From: Rhodopseudomonas sp. AAP120
GTDB lineage: Bacteria; Pseudomonadota; Alphaproteobacteria; Rhizobiales; Xanthobacteraceae
NCBI RefSeq assembly: GCF_001295845.1
Contig: NZ_LJIC01000185.1
Span: 1 to 35,394, forward strand
Length of the DNA: 35,394 nt
Direction of reading: 5' to 3'
The notes below the pieces were generated by a model. The model made no database searches, was not told the origin of the DNA, and saw nothing but the letters and a program-made list of their open reading frames with translations. A program made the translations under genes and the position numbers. Each line of letters opens with the position of its first letter. Position 1 is the first letter of the stretch. Shown here one piece after another: positions 1 through 6,781 of this stretch.

Positions 1-53
1 GTATCAGCTCAGCCGAGCCTCTCGGCCTCGCGGTGACGCCCCCTCACCCCACC

Positions 54-77
54 CCTCTCCCCGCGAGCGGGGAGAGG
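54..77. repeat. GC-rich intergenic hairpin upstream of ahcY
   Basis: CTCTCCCC at 55-62 pairs with GGGGAGAG at 69-76, and the outer C54-G77 pair extends the stem. It sits in a run of CCCTCACCCC-type sequence. From memory this matches a hairpin family scattered between genes in Bradyrhizobium and Rhodopseudomonas genomes. No T-run follows it, so it is not a classical terminator. Confidence 0.6.
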
Positions 78-160
78 AGTGCCAACGCAGCGCCTCAAAC
101 TGCCCGATTCAGTTCGTAGTGATCAGTTCGACTGACACAGACATCAGGAAACCCATCCGC

Positions 161-1576
161 ATGACCGCCAAGTTCACCGACTACATCGTCAAGGACATCG
201 GCCTCGCCGAGTTCGGCCGCAAGGAGATCTCGCTGGCCGAGACCGAAATGCCCGGCCTGATGGCGACCCGCGAGGAATACGGCCCGAAGCAGCCGCTGAA
301 GGGCGCGCGGATCGCCGGCTCGCTGCACATGACGATCCAGACCGCGGTGCTGATCGAGACGCTGGTGGCGCTCGGCGCCGAGGTGCGCTGGGTGTCGTGC
401 AACATCTACTCGACCCAGGATCACGCCGCCGCCGCGATCGCCGCTGCGGGCATTCCGGTGTTCGCCATCAAGGGCGAGACGCTGAAGGATTACTGGGACT
501 ACACCGCCAAGCTGTTCGACTGGCACGACGGCGGCACCCCGAACATGATCCTCGACGACGGCGGCGACGCCACCATGTTCGTGCATCTCGGCCTGCGCGC
601 CGAGAACGGCGACGCGATGTTCCTCGATCAGCACAACAGCGAAGAGGAAGAAGTGTTCTTCGCGCTGATCAAGCGCATCCTCAAGGAAAAGCCGAAGGGC
701 TACTTCGCGACGCTCGCCAAGAACATCAAGGGCGTGTCGGAAGAGACCACCACGGGCGTGCATCGCCTGTACGACATGGAGAAGGCCGGCACGCTGCTGT
801 GGCCCGCCATCAACGTCAACGACTCGGTGACCAAGTCGAAGTTCGACAACCTCTATGGCTGCCGTGAATCGCTGGTCGACGGCATCCGCCGCGGCACCGA
901 CGTGATGATGTCCGGCAAGGTCGCGATGGTCGCCGGCTTCGGCGACGTCGGCAAAGGTTCGGCGGCGTCGCTGCGCCAGGCCGGCGCCCGCGTCATGGTG
1001 TCGGAAGTCGATCCGATCTGCGCGCTGCAGGCGGCTATGGAAGGCTATCAGGTCGTGACCATGGAAGACGCGGCGCCGATCGCCGACATCTTCGTCACCG
1101 CCACCGGCAACAAGGACATCATCACCATCGAGCACATGCGCGCGATGAAGGATCGAGCCATCGTCTGCAACATCGGCCACTTCGACAACGAGATTCAGGT
1201 CGCCACCCTGAAGAACATGAAGTGGGACAACATCAAGCCGCAGGTCGACGAGATCACCTTCCCGGACGGCAAGCGCATCGTGCTGCTGTCGGAAGGCCGC
1301 CTCGTCAACCTCGGCAACGCCACCGGCCATCCGTCCTTCGTGATGTCGGCGTCGTTCACCAACCAGACGCTGGCGCAGATCGAACTGTTCGCCAACAACA
1401 AGGACGGCAAGTACGACAAGAAGGTCTACGTGCTGCCGAAGAGCCTCGACGAAAAAGTCGCCCGCCTCCACCTCGCCAAGATCGGCGTCAAGCTCACCGA
1501 GCTGCGCAAGGACCAGGCCGACTACATCGGCGTCAAGGTCGAGGGCCCGTTCAAGGCGGATCATTATCGGTATTGA
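161..1576 (+). CDS. ahcY: S-adenosylhomocysteinase (SAH hydrolase)
   Basis: The enzyme reversibly splits S-adenosyl-L-homocysteine into adenosine and homocysteine in the cytoplasm, which relieves product inhibition of methyltransferases and feeds the methionine cycle. The ORF is open from a GTG at 119. I prefer the ATG at 161 because translation then begins [13 protein letters not shown], the usual family N-terminus, and gives 471 aa, a normal length for the bacterial form. The NAD-binding [10 protein letters not shown] motif lies near residues 257-266, and the protein ends in the conserved KADHYRY, so the gene is intact. Codon use is strongly GC-rich, like most of the window. It is probably monocistronic, because a strong terminator follows at 1703-1731. 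I saw no convincing SAH riboswitch in the 118 bp upstream that are visible. Confidence 0.97.
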   Translation: MTAKFTDYIVKDIGLAEFGRKEISLAETEMPGLMATREEYGPKQPLKGARIAGSLHMTIQTAVLIETLVALGAEVRWVSCNIYSTQDHAAAAIAAAGIPVFAIKGETLKDYWDYTAKLFDWHDGGTPNMILDDGGDATMFVHLGLRAENGDAMFLDQHNSEEEEVFFALIKRILKEKPKGYFATLAKNIKGVSEETTTGVHRLYDMEKAGTLLWPAINVNDSVTKSKFDNLYGCRESLVDGIRRGTDVMMSGKVAMVAGFGDVGKGSAASLRQAGARVMVSEVDPICALQAAMEGYQVVTMEDAAPIADIFVTATGNKDIITIEHMRAMKDRAIVCNIGHFDNEIQVATLKNMKWDNIKPQVDEITFPDGKRIVLLSEGRLVNLGNATGHPSFVMSASFTNQTLAQIELFANNKDGKYDKKVYVLPKSLDEKVARLHLAKIGVKLTELRKDQADYIGVKVEGPFKADHYRY

Positions 1577-1628
1577 TGGGGGAGGGCGGGGCGGTCGCTG
1601 CGTGCGGCCGCTGCTACTTGTTCAGGAC

Positions 1629-1691
1629 GTCATGGCCGGGCTTGACCCGGCCTGCGTGGCCGAAGCCTTAGGCGAAGGCCCGCCATCCATC
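1629..1691. repeat. Palindromic intergenic element (GGCCGGGCTTGACCCGGCC type)
   Basis: The core GGCCGGGCTTGACCCGGCC is a near-perfect palindrome, followed by further CCGAAGCC/GGCGAAGGC inverted sequence. The same core recurs around 6643-6760 and at 35369-35394. It is non-coding and lies between the ahcY stop and the ahcY terminator. Confidence 0.7.
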
Positions 1692-1702
1692 GGAAACAAC
1701 GA

Positions 1703-1731
1703 AGCCCCGGAGCGATGCTCCGGGGCTTTTT
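1703..1731 (+). terminator. Rho-independent terminator of ahcY
   Basis: AGCCCCGGAGC at 1703-1713 pairs perfectly with GCTCCGGGGCT at 1717-1727 around a GAT loop. The stem's last base and the next four are T (1727-1731). The stem is long and GC-rich, so termination should be efficient and should insulate the next gene from ahcY transcription. Confidence 0.9.
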
Positions 1732-1787
1732 GCTGTTGCAAACACAACTCGCCGTACCTTGGATAAGGCGCATGGGCGTTTGCCAAC

Positions 1788-1934
1788 ATGTCGTTCAAAG
1801 CAGCAGCTTCCGTATTGCGCTTCGCTTCATCCGCTGTTGAGAAAATGCAATCCGAGTTCTTGCGCCTTTCCCGCGGTAGTTACAGAATGGCACAGATTGC
1901 AATCGCTGCGATTCCAACGAAATCAAGTGAGTGA
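1788..1934 (+). CDS. Possible 48-aa small protein upstream of the NACHT gene
   Basis: An ATG at 1788 opens a 48-codon frame ending in TGA at 1932-1934, nine bases before the NACHT-gene ATG. It begins MSFKAAASVLRFASSAVEK and ends AIAAIPTKSSE, a plausible mix for short amphipathic helices. It has the same lower GC as the NACHT gene. No good Shine-Dalgarno sequence precedes its ATG. I recognise no family. It could be a small partner or leader peptide of the NACHT gene, or a chance ORF. The overlapping TTG-start frame (1759-1941) looks less protein-like. Confidence 0.35.
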   Translation: MSFKAAASVLRFASSAVEKMQSEFLRLSRGSYRMAQIAIAAIPTKSSE

Positions 1935-1943
1935 ACTCTAGAG

Positions 1944-4169
1944 ATGAAGAAGCAGTGGGCATCATTTGAAGATCGCGTCCGCGATATCGCCAGCCATATC
2001 TGGGGGCGCCCCTGTACTCCTAAGCGTGTAGGAGGTGTAAATTTAGACGGCGTAGTGGTCTTGGACAGCGAAATTCACTGTTTCATTGAAATGACCGAGA
2101 ATCGAACCATCGCAAAGGTCAGAGAAGACGTCATCAAACTTCAGACTGCTAAGAACTCGGCATTTGGAAAAGGCATTCTTGCTCGGTGTTTCTGCGTGAT
2201 CAACGGTACCCCTACTCCCGGGATGGTCGACGCAGGCGTTGAGCAAAACATCAGAGTATTGTCGATTGATGATTTCACGAAGATGTTTTTCGATTTTTCC
2301 TCGTACCGAGTCGCTCGCGATGCTTCAACCTTTGGAAGTGCTGTTAATCCGCTCACGGGATTGTCTGATGAGACAAAGTACGTCCCAGTTAGATACCTAG
2401 TTGAAGGCAGAAAGACCGACGCTGGTTCTGCCGACATCGCCAACTTTCTTCGTGATGGGAAGACCGTTGTACTTCTTGGGGAGTATGGAAGCGGAAAAAG
2501 TCGATGCATCAGGGAGGTTTTTCGCATCCTGAGTGCGGACGCGGACGAAAGCTTCTGTTATCCGGTGGCTGTCGACCTAAGGAAGTCATGGGGCCTGGGC
2601 GAAAAGGGGGAAATTATTAGGCGCCATTTCCATGATCTCGGACTTGATAACCTCCAGTCGATGGCTATTAAGGCTTTCAACGCTGGCTCTATGGTTCTGT
2701 TGCTGGACGGCTTTGATGAAATTGGGTCTCAGGCTTGGAGCAATGACGATGCTCGCCTTAAGGTCATTCGCGCCAAATCGCTGGAAGGTGTCAAAGACAT
2801 CGTTGTTTCTAACCGAAGCGGGACGCTTGTCGCGGGTCGAGAGCATTATTTTTCTAATACGGAAGAGATGCTTTCTGCGCTAGGTGCGTCACCGAAGGAT
2901 TTGGTGGTAATCCGCGCTAAGAATGAATTTAGTGACACCGAGCTTTTGGAGTACTTCAGCAATCTCAACATTGAGGCTGATATTCCTGAGTGGTTACCCA
3001 GACGGCCGCTAATTTGCCAAACTATCAGCGATTTGGCGTCGGATCAGTTTGATGCAATGTTCGGCGAAGAAGGAAATGAGATAGAGTTTTGGAATCACTT
3101 TATTCTCGTGCTCTGTAGACGCGATGCTAGCATCCATATCTCCTTTGATCCTGATACGATTTATCGGATGTTTGTTCATCTTGCCAGGTTGACCAGATCA
3201 AAGAATGCAAACGTTGGGCCGATTTCGTTGCATGAGCTTCAAGTGGCCTTTGAGTTTGCCACTGGGGCGGCGCCGGTGGAAGAAGCTTCGGCAATGCTCC
3301 AACGCCTTCCAAGTCTCGGTCGGATTAGCGCGGAATCGAACGATAGGCAATTTGTAGACATCTATATTTTGGATGGATTAAGGGCGCGAGACGTTGCTAA
3401 TTCTGCGATCGGTGGAGAGAGCGCAATTCAAGCGATCTGCTCTTCTAAGTGGACGAATCCTTTGGGTGACCTTGGGCAAAGGGTACTCTCGCAGGACCCA
3501 AGACTTGGGGATAAGACAAAATTGTCTATTGCGAGAAGGGCTTTTGAAGAGGGGAATGTTGTACTTGCGAGTGACGTAATCGCTTCACTCGTCCGGAGTA
3601 ACGCAGAGCCATTTGACTTTGAAAACTTTGAACTTTTCGATGGAAATTTTATCTCTCTTACATTGTCCGAGCGGGCAGTCTCGAACCTAAAGATTCGAGA
3701 TAGCGTAATAGGGGAGCTAAAATTTCCGGCAAGCGGGTGGAGTAATTCAAGTATTAGCAACTGTCTTGTTTCGAGGGTGGCGGGCTTAGCGTCAGCAGCA
3801 GCTCTCCCAAATTGGGTCAAAGCCGACGCTGATCATTTTGATTCTGTTGAAAGCATCTCGCGTATCCGAAGAATCGGGTTGAAGCCTGCTCAGGAGATCC
3901 TCGTTACGATTATACGCAAGACTTTCTTTCAGAAAGGTGCGGGTCGGAAAGAGGAGGCGCTTCTCCGGGGGCTTTCGACGTTTGCGTCTAAGAGTACCTC
4001 AACGAAGATTATCAATATCCTGTCGCGAGAAGGGCTGCTTGAGTCCTTCCGAGGTAGTGAGGGTACTGTCTACACTCCGGTTCGATCTCAGACGAGGAGA
4101 ATGCAGAAGATTCTCGACGAACTCGGTAGTAGTGAAGACCCAATTTGGATAGAAGTGAGCCAGCTTTGA
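1944..4169 (+). CDS. NACHT-type NTPase with restriction-endonuclease-like N-terminus (putative defence protein)
   Basis: This 741-aa protein is probably a STAND-family NTPase of the bacterial NACHT group, many of which act in phage defence. Walker A is GEYGSGKS at residues 179-186 and the NACHT-style Walker B is VLLLDGFDE at 251-259. Residues 1-115 resemble a PD-(D/E)xK nuclease-like fold: E9, D35 at the start of a strand, then E49-M-T51 with Thr where the catalytic Lys is usual, and basic residues after it, so activity is uncertain. Residues about 400-550 look helical, 560-610 look like short beta-helix or pentapeptide-like strands, and 645-725 look like a winged helix. There is no obvious LRR or WD40 sensor. 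Codon use is AT-rich compared with neighbours (bases 3601-3660 are 20/60 G+C by hand count), which suggests transfer. No integrase or partner enzyme lies beside it. The Shine-Dalgarno sequence is weak. Confidence 0.8.
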   Translation: MKKQWASFEDRVRDIASHIWGRPCTPKRVGGVNLDGVVVLDSEIHCFIEMTENRTIAKVREDVIKLQTAKNSAFGKGILARCFCVINGTPTPGMVDAGVEQNIRVLSIDDFTKMFFDFSSYRVARDASTFGSAVNPLTGLSDETKYVPVRYLVEGRKTDAGSADIANFLRDGKTVVLLGEYGSGKSRCIREVFRILSADADESFCYPVAVDLRKSWGLGEKGEIIRRHFHDLGLDNLQSMAIKAFNAGSMVLLLDGFDEIGSQAWSNDDARLKVIRAKSLEGVKDIVVSNRSGTLVAGREHYFSNTEEMLSALGASPKDLVVIRAKNEFSDTELLEYFSNLNIEADIPEWLPRRPLICQTISDLASDQFDAMFGEEGNEIEFWNHFILVLCRRDASIHISFDPDTIYRMFVHLARLTRSKNANVGPISLHELQVAFEFATGAAPVEEASAMLQRLPSLGRISAESNDRQFVDIYILDGLRARDVANSAIGGESAIQAICSSKWTNPLGDLGQRVLSQDPRLGDKTKLSIARRAFEEGNVVLASDVIASLVRSNAEPFDFENFELFDGNFISLTLSERAVSNLKIRDSVIGELKFPASGWSNSSISNCLVSRVAGLASAAALPNWVKADADHFDSVESISRIRRIGLKPAQEILVTIIRKTFFQKGAGRKEEALLRGLSTFASKSTSTKIINILSREGLLESFRGSEGTVYTPVRSQTRRMQKILDELGSSEDPIWIEVSQL

Positions 4170-4174
4170 AGCTC

Positions 4175-4266
4175 GTAGGGCGGATTAGCGCAGCGTAATC
4201 CGCCGCTAGGTCGACACAAGCCCTGCTGATGTTCGGCGGGTTACGCCTTCGGCTAACCCGCCCTAC
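4175..4266. repeat. Inverted-repeat element (GTAGGGCGG...CCGCCCTAC)
   Basis: The element starts GTAGGGCGGATTAGCGCAGC and its other end, read on the opposite strand, starts GTAGGGCGGGTTAGCCGAAG. The two halves form a long imperfect palindrome of about 30 bp per arm. It begins 6 bp after the NACHT stop codon. This pattern is familiar from dispersed intergenic repeats in many proteobacteria. It may act as a weak terminator or mRNA-stabilising hairpin. Confidence 0.8.
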
Positions 4267-4389
4267 GATTGCACTGCCTTTCGATTGCATCGTCGATGTT
4301 AGGGGTCGTCAGCACGGCCATAGCGGCCTCCATCGTCCATGCCTGCAAGCTAGTCTTTGACGGTAAGACACCAAGATCGTCGCCCCCTC

Positions 4390-4767
4390 TCACCCAAACT
4401 GCGCCACGCCCCCGCCCACCGACCAATTCACCGCCGGCGCGTCGTACACATTGATGAACACATCCTCCGGCCGCAGTCCCGGGCTCTCCGCCAGCAGCTC
4501 GGCGATCCGCCGATACAGCGCCTTTTTCTGCTCGGGGGTGCGGGTGTCGAAGACGGTGATCTGGATGTAGACGAGGTCGGCGCTGCGGGTGATGCCGTAG
4601 GCGTTGCCGAAGCGGAAGTTGGCGGGCGCGTGTTCGGTCAACGTGATGAACTGATCGTCGTCGGGCACGCCCAGCGTCTCGCGTAGTGCGCGGTAGAGAT
4701 TGTCGAGGATGGCGGTGCGATAGGCGTCGGGCTTTCCAGCGAGCATCGAGACATTGAGGCGCGGCAT
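4390..4767 (-). CDS. Tautomerase superfamily protein (Pro1 enzyme)
   Basis: The start is set by an AAGGAG Shine-Dalgarno sequence (plus-strand CTCCTT at 4774-4779) six bases before the ATG at 4767. This start makes proline the second codon (MPRLNVSML). Tautomerase-superfamily enzymes use an N-terminal proline, exposed after Met removal, as catalytic base, so the start and the family support each other; the longer upstream reading would bury it. The 125-aa protein includes QFITLTEH, a VYIQITVFDTRTPEQKKALY segment and a final VYDAPAVNWSVGGG, typical of the longer 4-oxalocrotonate-tautomerase-like proteins. The substrate is unknown. It is divergent from the LysR gene at 4868, which probably regulates it. 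Confidence 0.85.
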   Translation of the reverse strand: MPRLNVSMLAGKPDAYRTAILDNLYRALRETLGVPDDDQFITLTEHAPANFRFGNAYGITRSADLVYIQITVFDTRTPEQKKALYRRIAELLAESPGLRPEDVFINVYDAPAVNWSVGGGVAQFG

Positions 4768-4845
4768 GGCGGGCTCCTTGGGCGAAGGCTGCATCGAGCT
4801 TGACGCTAGACGGCGGCGATCTATTCTGGGAAGCAGTTGCCGGAC

Positions 4846-4863
4846 ATTTCAGCGATAACGAAT
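4846..4863. promoter_or_regulatory. Candidate LysR-type operator
   Basis: The 100-bp gap between the tautomerase and lysR genes holds the imperfect dyad ATTTC-N9-GAAT, which includes a T-N11-A pair (T4849 and A4861), the general LysR-box pattern. It lies immediately before the LysR start codon, where autoregulation is common. The motif is short, so the call is tentative. Confidence 0.3.
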
Positions 4864-4867
4864 CGAA

Positions 4868-5725
4868 ATGATGAGTACGGCCCTCGATCTCGATGCCGTC
4901 CGGGCGTTCGTGCTCATCGTCGAGCACGGTAGCTTCACGCGCGCCGCCGAGGCGCTCGAGACCACGCAGGCAGCAGTCAGCCTCAAGTTGAAGCGCCTGG
5001 AGGCGCGGCTCGGCCGCCGGCTGGTGGAGCGGACGCCGCGCTCCGTGCAACTCTCCGCGCACGGCGCCGATTTCCTCGGCCACGCCCGCGCGCTCTTGGA
5101 GGCGCACGACCGGGCGATGCAGGCTTTTGGCGCGGCGCCACAGCGCTTGACGCTCGGCATCAGCGATCATGTCGCCGGCCCGGAGCTGCCCGGCCTGATC
5201 GCGCGGATGAACGCGCGCGATCAGGCGCAGGCGATCGCCGTGCGCGTCGGCTCGTCGGGCGAATTGCTGCAGAGCTTCGACCGGCGCGAACTCGACGCCG
5301 TCCTGCTGCGCCTGCACGGCGAGCGCCGCGACGGCAGGGTGGTGGTGAACGAGCGGTTCGGCTGGTTCGCCGCGCCCGCCTGGCAGTCCCGCGCCAGCGC
5401 GCCGCTGCCGATCGTCACCATGGGCGAGCCCTGCGGTGTGCGCGCGCTGGCGGTGCAGCTGCTGGAGCGGCACGGCGCGCCTTATGCTGAAGTCTTCGTC
5501 GGCGGCGGCGTGCTGGCGGTGGCGGCGGCGGTGATGGCCGGCCTCGGCGTCGCGGCGCTGTCGCCGCGCATGCTGCCGATGGATGCGGTCGATGTCGGGC
5601 CGCGCCTCGGGCTGCCCGAGCTGCCGCTGCTGCCGATCGTGCTGCACAGCCGGGTCAAGCAAAGTTCCGGCCGCGATGCGATCGCGGCGCTCGCCGCTGC
5701 TTACAAGCAAGCGGTGAGGGGCTGA
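4868..5725 (+). CDS. LysR-family transcriptional regulator
   Basis: This 285-aa cytoplasmic regulator has the standard LysR layout. A winged helix-turn-helix occupies roughly residues 6-65 (AFVLIVEHGSFTRAAEAL, then TTQAAVSLKLKRLEARLG), a linker helix follows, and an effector-binding domain runs from about residue 90 to the end. Two consecutive ATGs (4868 and 4871) are possible starts, and no clear Shine-Dalgarno sequence precedes them. It is transcribed divergently from the tautomerase gene, the usual arrangement for a LysR regulator and its target. The effector is unknown. Confidence 0.9.
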   Translation: MMSTALDLDAVRAFVLIVEHGSFTRAAEALETTQAAVSLKLKRLEARLGRRLVERTPRSVQLSAHGADFLGHARALLEAHDRAMQAFGAAPQRLTLGISDHVAGPELPGLIARMNARDQAQAIAVRVGSSGELLQSFDRRELDAVLLRLHGERRDGRVVVNERFGWFAAPAWQSRASAPLPIVTMGEPCGVRALAVQLLERHGAPYAEVFVGGGVLAVAAAVMAGLGVAALSPRMLPMDAVDVGPRLGLPELPLLPIVLHSRVKQSSGRDAIAALAAAYKQAVRG

Positions 5726-5727
5726 TC

Positions 5728-5760
5728 GCCGGCGCGCGAACGCGCGCGGGGGCCGGCTTT
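5728..5760 (+). terminator. Possible terminator after the LysR gene
   Basis: GCCGG at 5728-5732 pairs with CCGGC at 5753-5757, enclosing a CGCGCG/CGCGCG inner helix. Only three Ts follow, so this is a weak intrinsic-terminator candidate. Confidence 0.35.
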
Positions 5761-5797
5761 GCCGAACGCCGCCCGGAAATGGCGTGCGTAAGACGCG

Positions 5798-5935
5798 TTA
5801 CTTCTTCTTCCCGGTACCTCCCTGGGTCGGTTGCCAGTTGCCGGGCTTCTGGCTCGGCGCGGCGGCGATGGTTTTGACTTTTTCTTTCTTGGGTTTCTTG
5901 GCTTCGCGATTACTCTTCTGTTCGCCTTTGGCCAT
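5798..5935 (-). CDS. Small lysine-rich hypothetical protein (45 aa)
   Basis: The frame can be read from 5998, but the ATG at 5935 follows an AGGAG and gives MAKGEQKSNREAKKPKKEKV, ending in the tail WQPTQGGTGKKK. I recall similar short basic proteins as conserved hypotheticals in alphaproteobacteria. It is soluble, highly charged and probably disordered. The Lys content suggests nucleic-acid or ribosome contact, but nothing in the sequence proves this. It is convergent with the LysR gene. Confidence 0.7.
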   Translation of the reverse strand: MAKGEQKSNREAKKPKKEKVKTIAAAPSQKPGNWQPTQGGTGKKK

Positions 5936-6107
5936 CGTGGTCTCCTGCTGGATGTGGACGCGGAAAGGACTTGTGGCGATCGCGGGGCGCTGCGCCACGT
6001 GGGCGACTCACTGCCGCGCTCGGCCTCGGTCATTCCACCGTGCGCCTGTTGCGTCCGGCGATCCATCGATTTCGCATGGGCCGTCACGGACTGCGCTTCG
6101 CCTCCAG

Positions 6108-6232
6108 AAGATGCCGTTGCTCGAAGCGTTCAACCCGGGCGACAAGGAGATCTTCCATGCGGTGTTCGTCGGCGGCGCCAACATGCCGGCGCGCATCCGG
6201 GTGTTCGTCGACTATCTGGTCGAGAATGGGCG
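6108..6232 (+). pseudogene. Remnant of a LysR regulator (C-terminal end only)
   Basis: Between the two small basic genes, one frame reads PLLEAFNPGDKEIF followed by GGANMPARIRVFVDYLVEN. This matches the last forty or so residues of many LysR effector domains, which end in a [PA]xRxRxFxD[FYW]L pattern. No helix-turn-helix or other LysR sequence precedes it in any frame, and the reading continues into unrelated Arg-rich residues to a stop at 6338. It is best read as the 3' relic of a deleted regulator gene. The stretch 5936-6107 before it holds nothing recognisable. Confidence 0.65.
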
Positions 6233-6419
6233 AGGGCGCCGGCAAAGCCGCCAGGCGGCACGCGCCGTCAAACCAGCGGCGGTTGCGCGGCTGCGCGGCG
6301 GCTTGGCGGTGATCGAAGATCATTTGATACGCGATTAGTTCCCGTGCTGCGCCGGATGCGTAGTGGCGATTTCTTAACCGTGTCCGTTCATCGTCGCCGC
6401 AACGCAACAGGAGTTTCCG

Positions 6420-6626
6420 ATGCAGGATATGGACCAAGCGATCCGCGAGCGCGCCTATCATATGTGGAACGAAGCCGGCCGCCCCGAGGGCAATGCCGAT
6501 GCGTTCTGGCTGAGCGCGCAGCGCGAACTGCTGGCGCAGTCGCTGTCGCAGATCGCCACCGTCACCCCGGCCGCGCCGAAGAAGGCCGCGAAGAAGACCT
6601 CGCCGCGCAAGCGCAAGGCGGCGTGA
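6420..6626 (+). CDS. DUF2934 family small protein
   Basis: This is a 68-aa protein. Residues 7-37 (IRERAYHMWNEAGRPEGNAD plus FWLSAQREL) match the DUF2934 signature of an RAYxxWEEAGRPEG helix pair. A Lys/Ala-rich tail follows (KKAAKKTSPRKRKAA), reminiscent of histone-like tails. The Shine-Dalgarno sequence AACAGGAG ends six bases before the ATG. The function of DUF2934 proteins is not established. They are common in rhizobia and Bradyrhizobiaceae, often in several copies. Confidence 0.85.
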   Translation: MQDMDQAIRERAYHMWNEAGRPEGNADAFWLSAQRELLAQSLSQIATVTPAAPKKAAKKTSPRKRKAA

Positions 6627-6642
6627 GCTTACGCGCCGCTAT

Positions 6643-6760
6643 CATGCGCGGGCTTGACCCGCGCATCCACCGCGCGCGTCAGCGCGTTGAATGATGGCAT
6701 CTCGTGACGCGAGGCATGTTGCGAAGCGGATGGATTGCCGGGTCAAGCCCGGCAATGACG
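6643..6760. repeat. Paired palindromic elements (GGGCTTGACCC type)
   Basis: The left core GCGCGGGCTTGACCCGCGC (near 6646-6664) and the right core TTGCCGGGTCAAGCCCGGCAA (6735-6755) are each palindromic, and they stand in opposite orientation to each other. They belong to the same family as 1629-1691 and 35369-35394. They separate the DUF2934 gene from the convergent helicase gene and could form a bidirectional hairpin. Confidence 0.75.
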
Positions 6761-6781
6761 TAGTATCCAACTAGCTCGCGT

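Noticed and set aside
1-160. SAH or SAM riboswitch upstream of ahcY
   Set aside because: Only a generic GC hairpin (54-77) is visible; I could not find the conserved pseudoknot core of known SAH/SAM riboswitches.
95-1564. 489-aa frame antisense to ahcY
   Set aside because: Its composition (Asp/Val/His/Arg-rich, no domain) is the mirror of GC-rich codon bias in ahcY, which is certain.
1759-1941. 60-aa TTG-start frame before the NACHT gene
   Set aside because: It has Cys/Pro/Ser-rich random-looking content; the overlapping 48-aa ATG frame is more protein-like.
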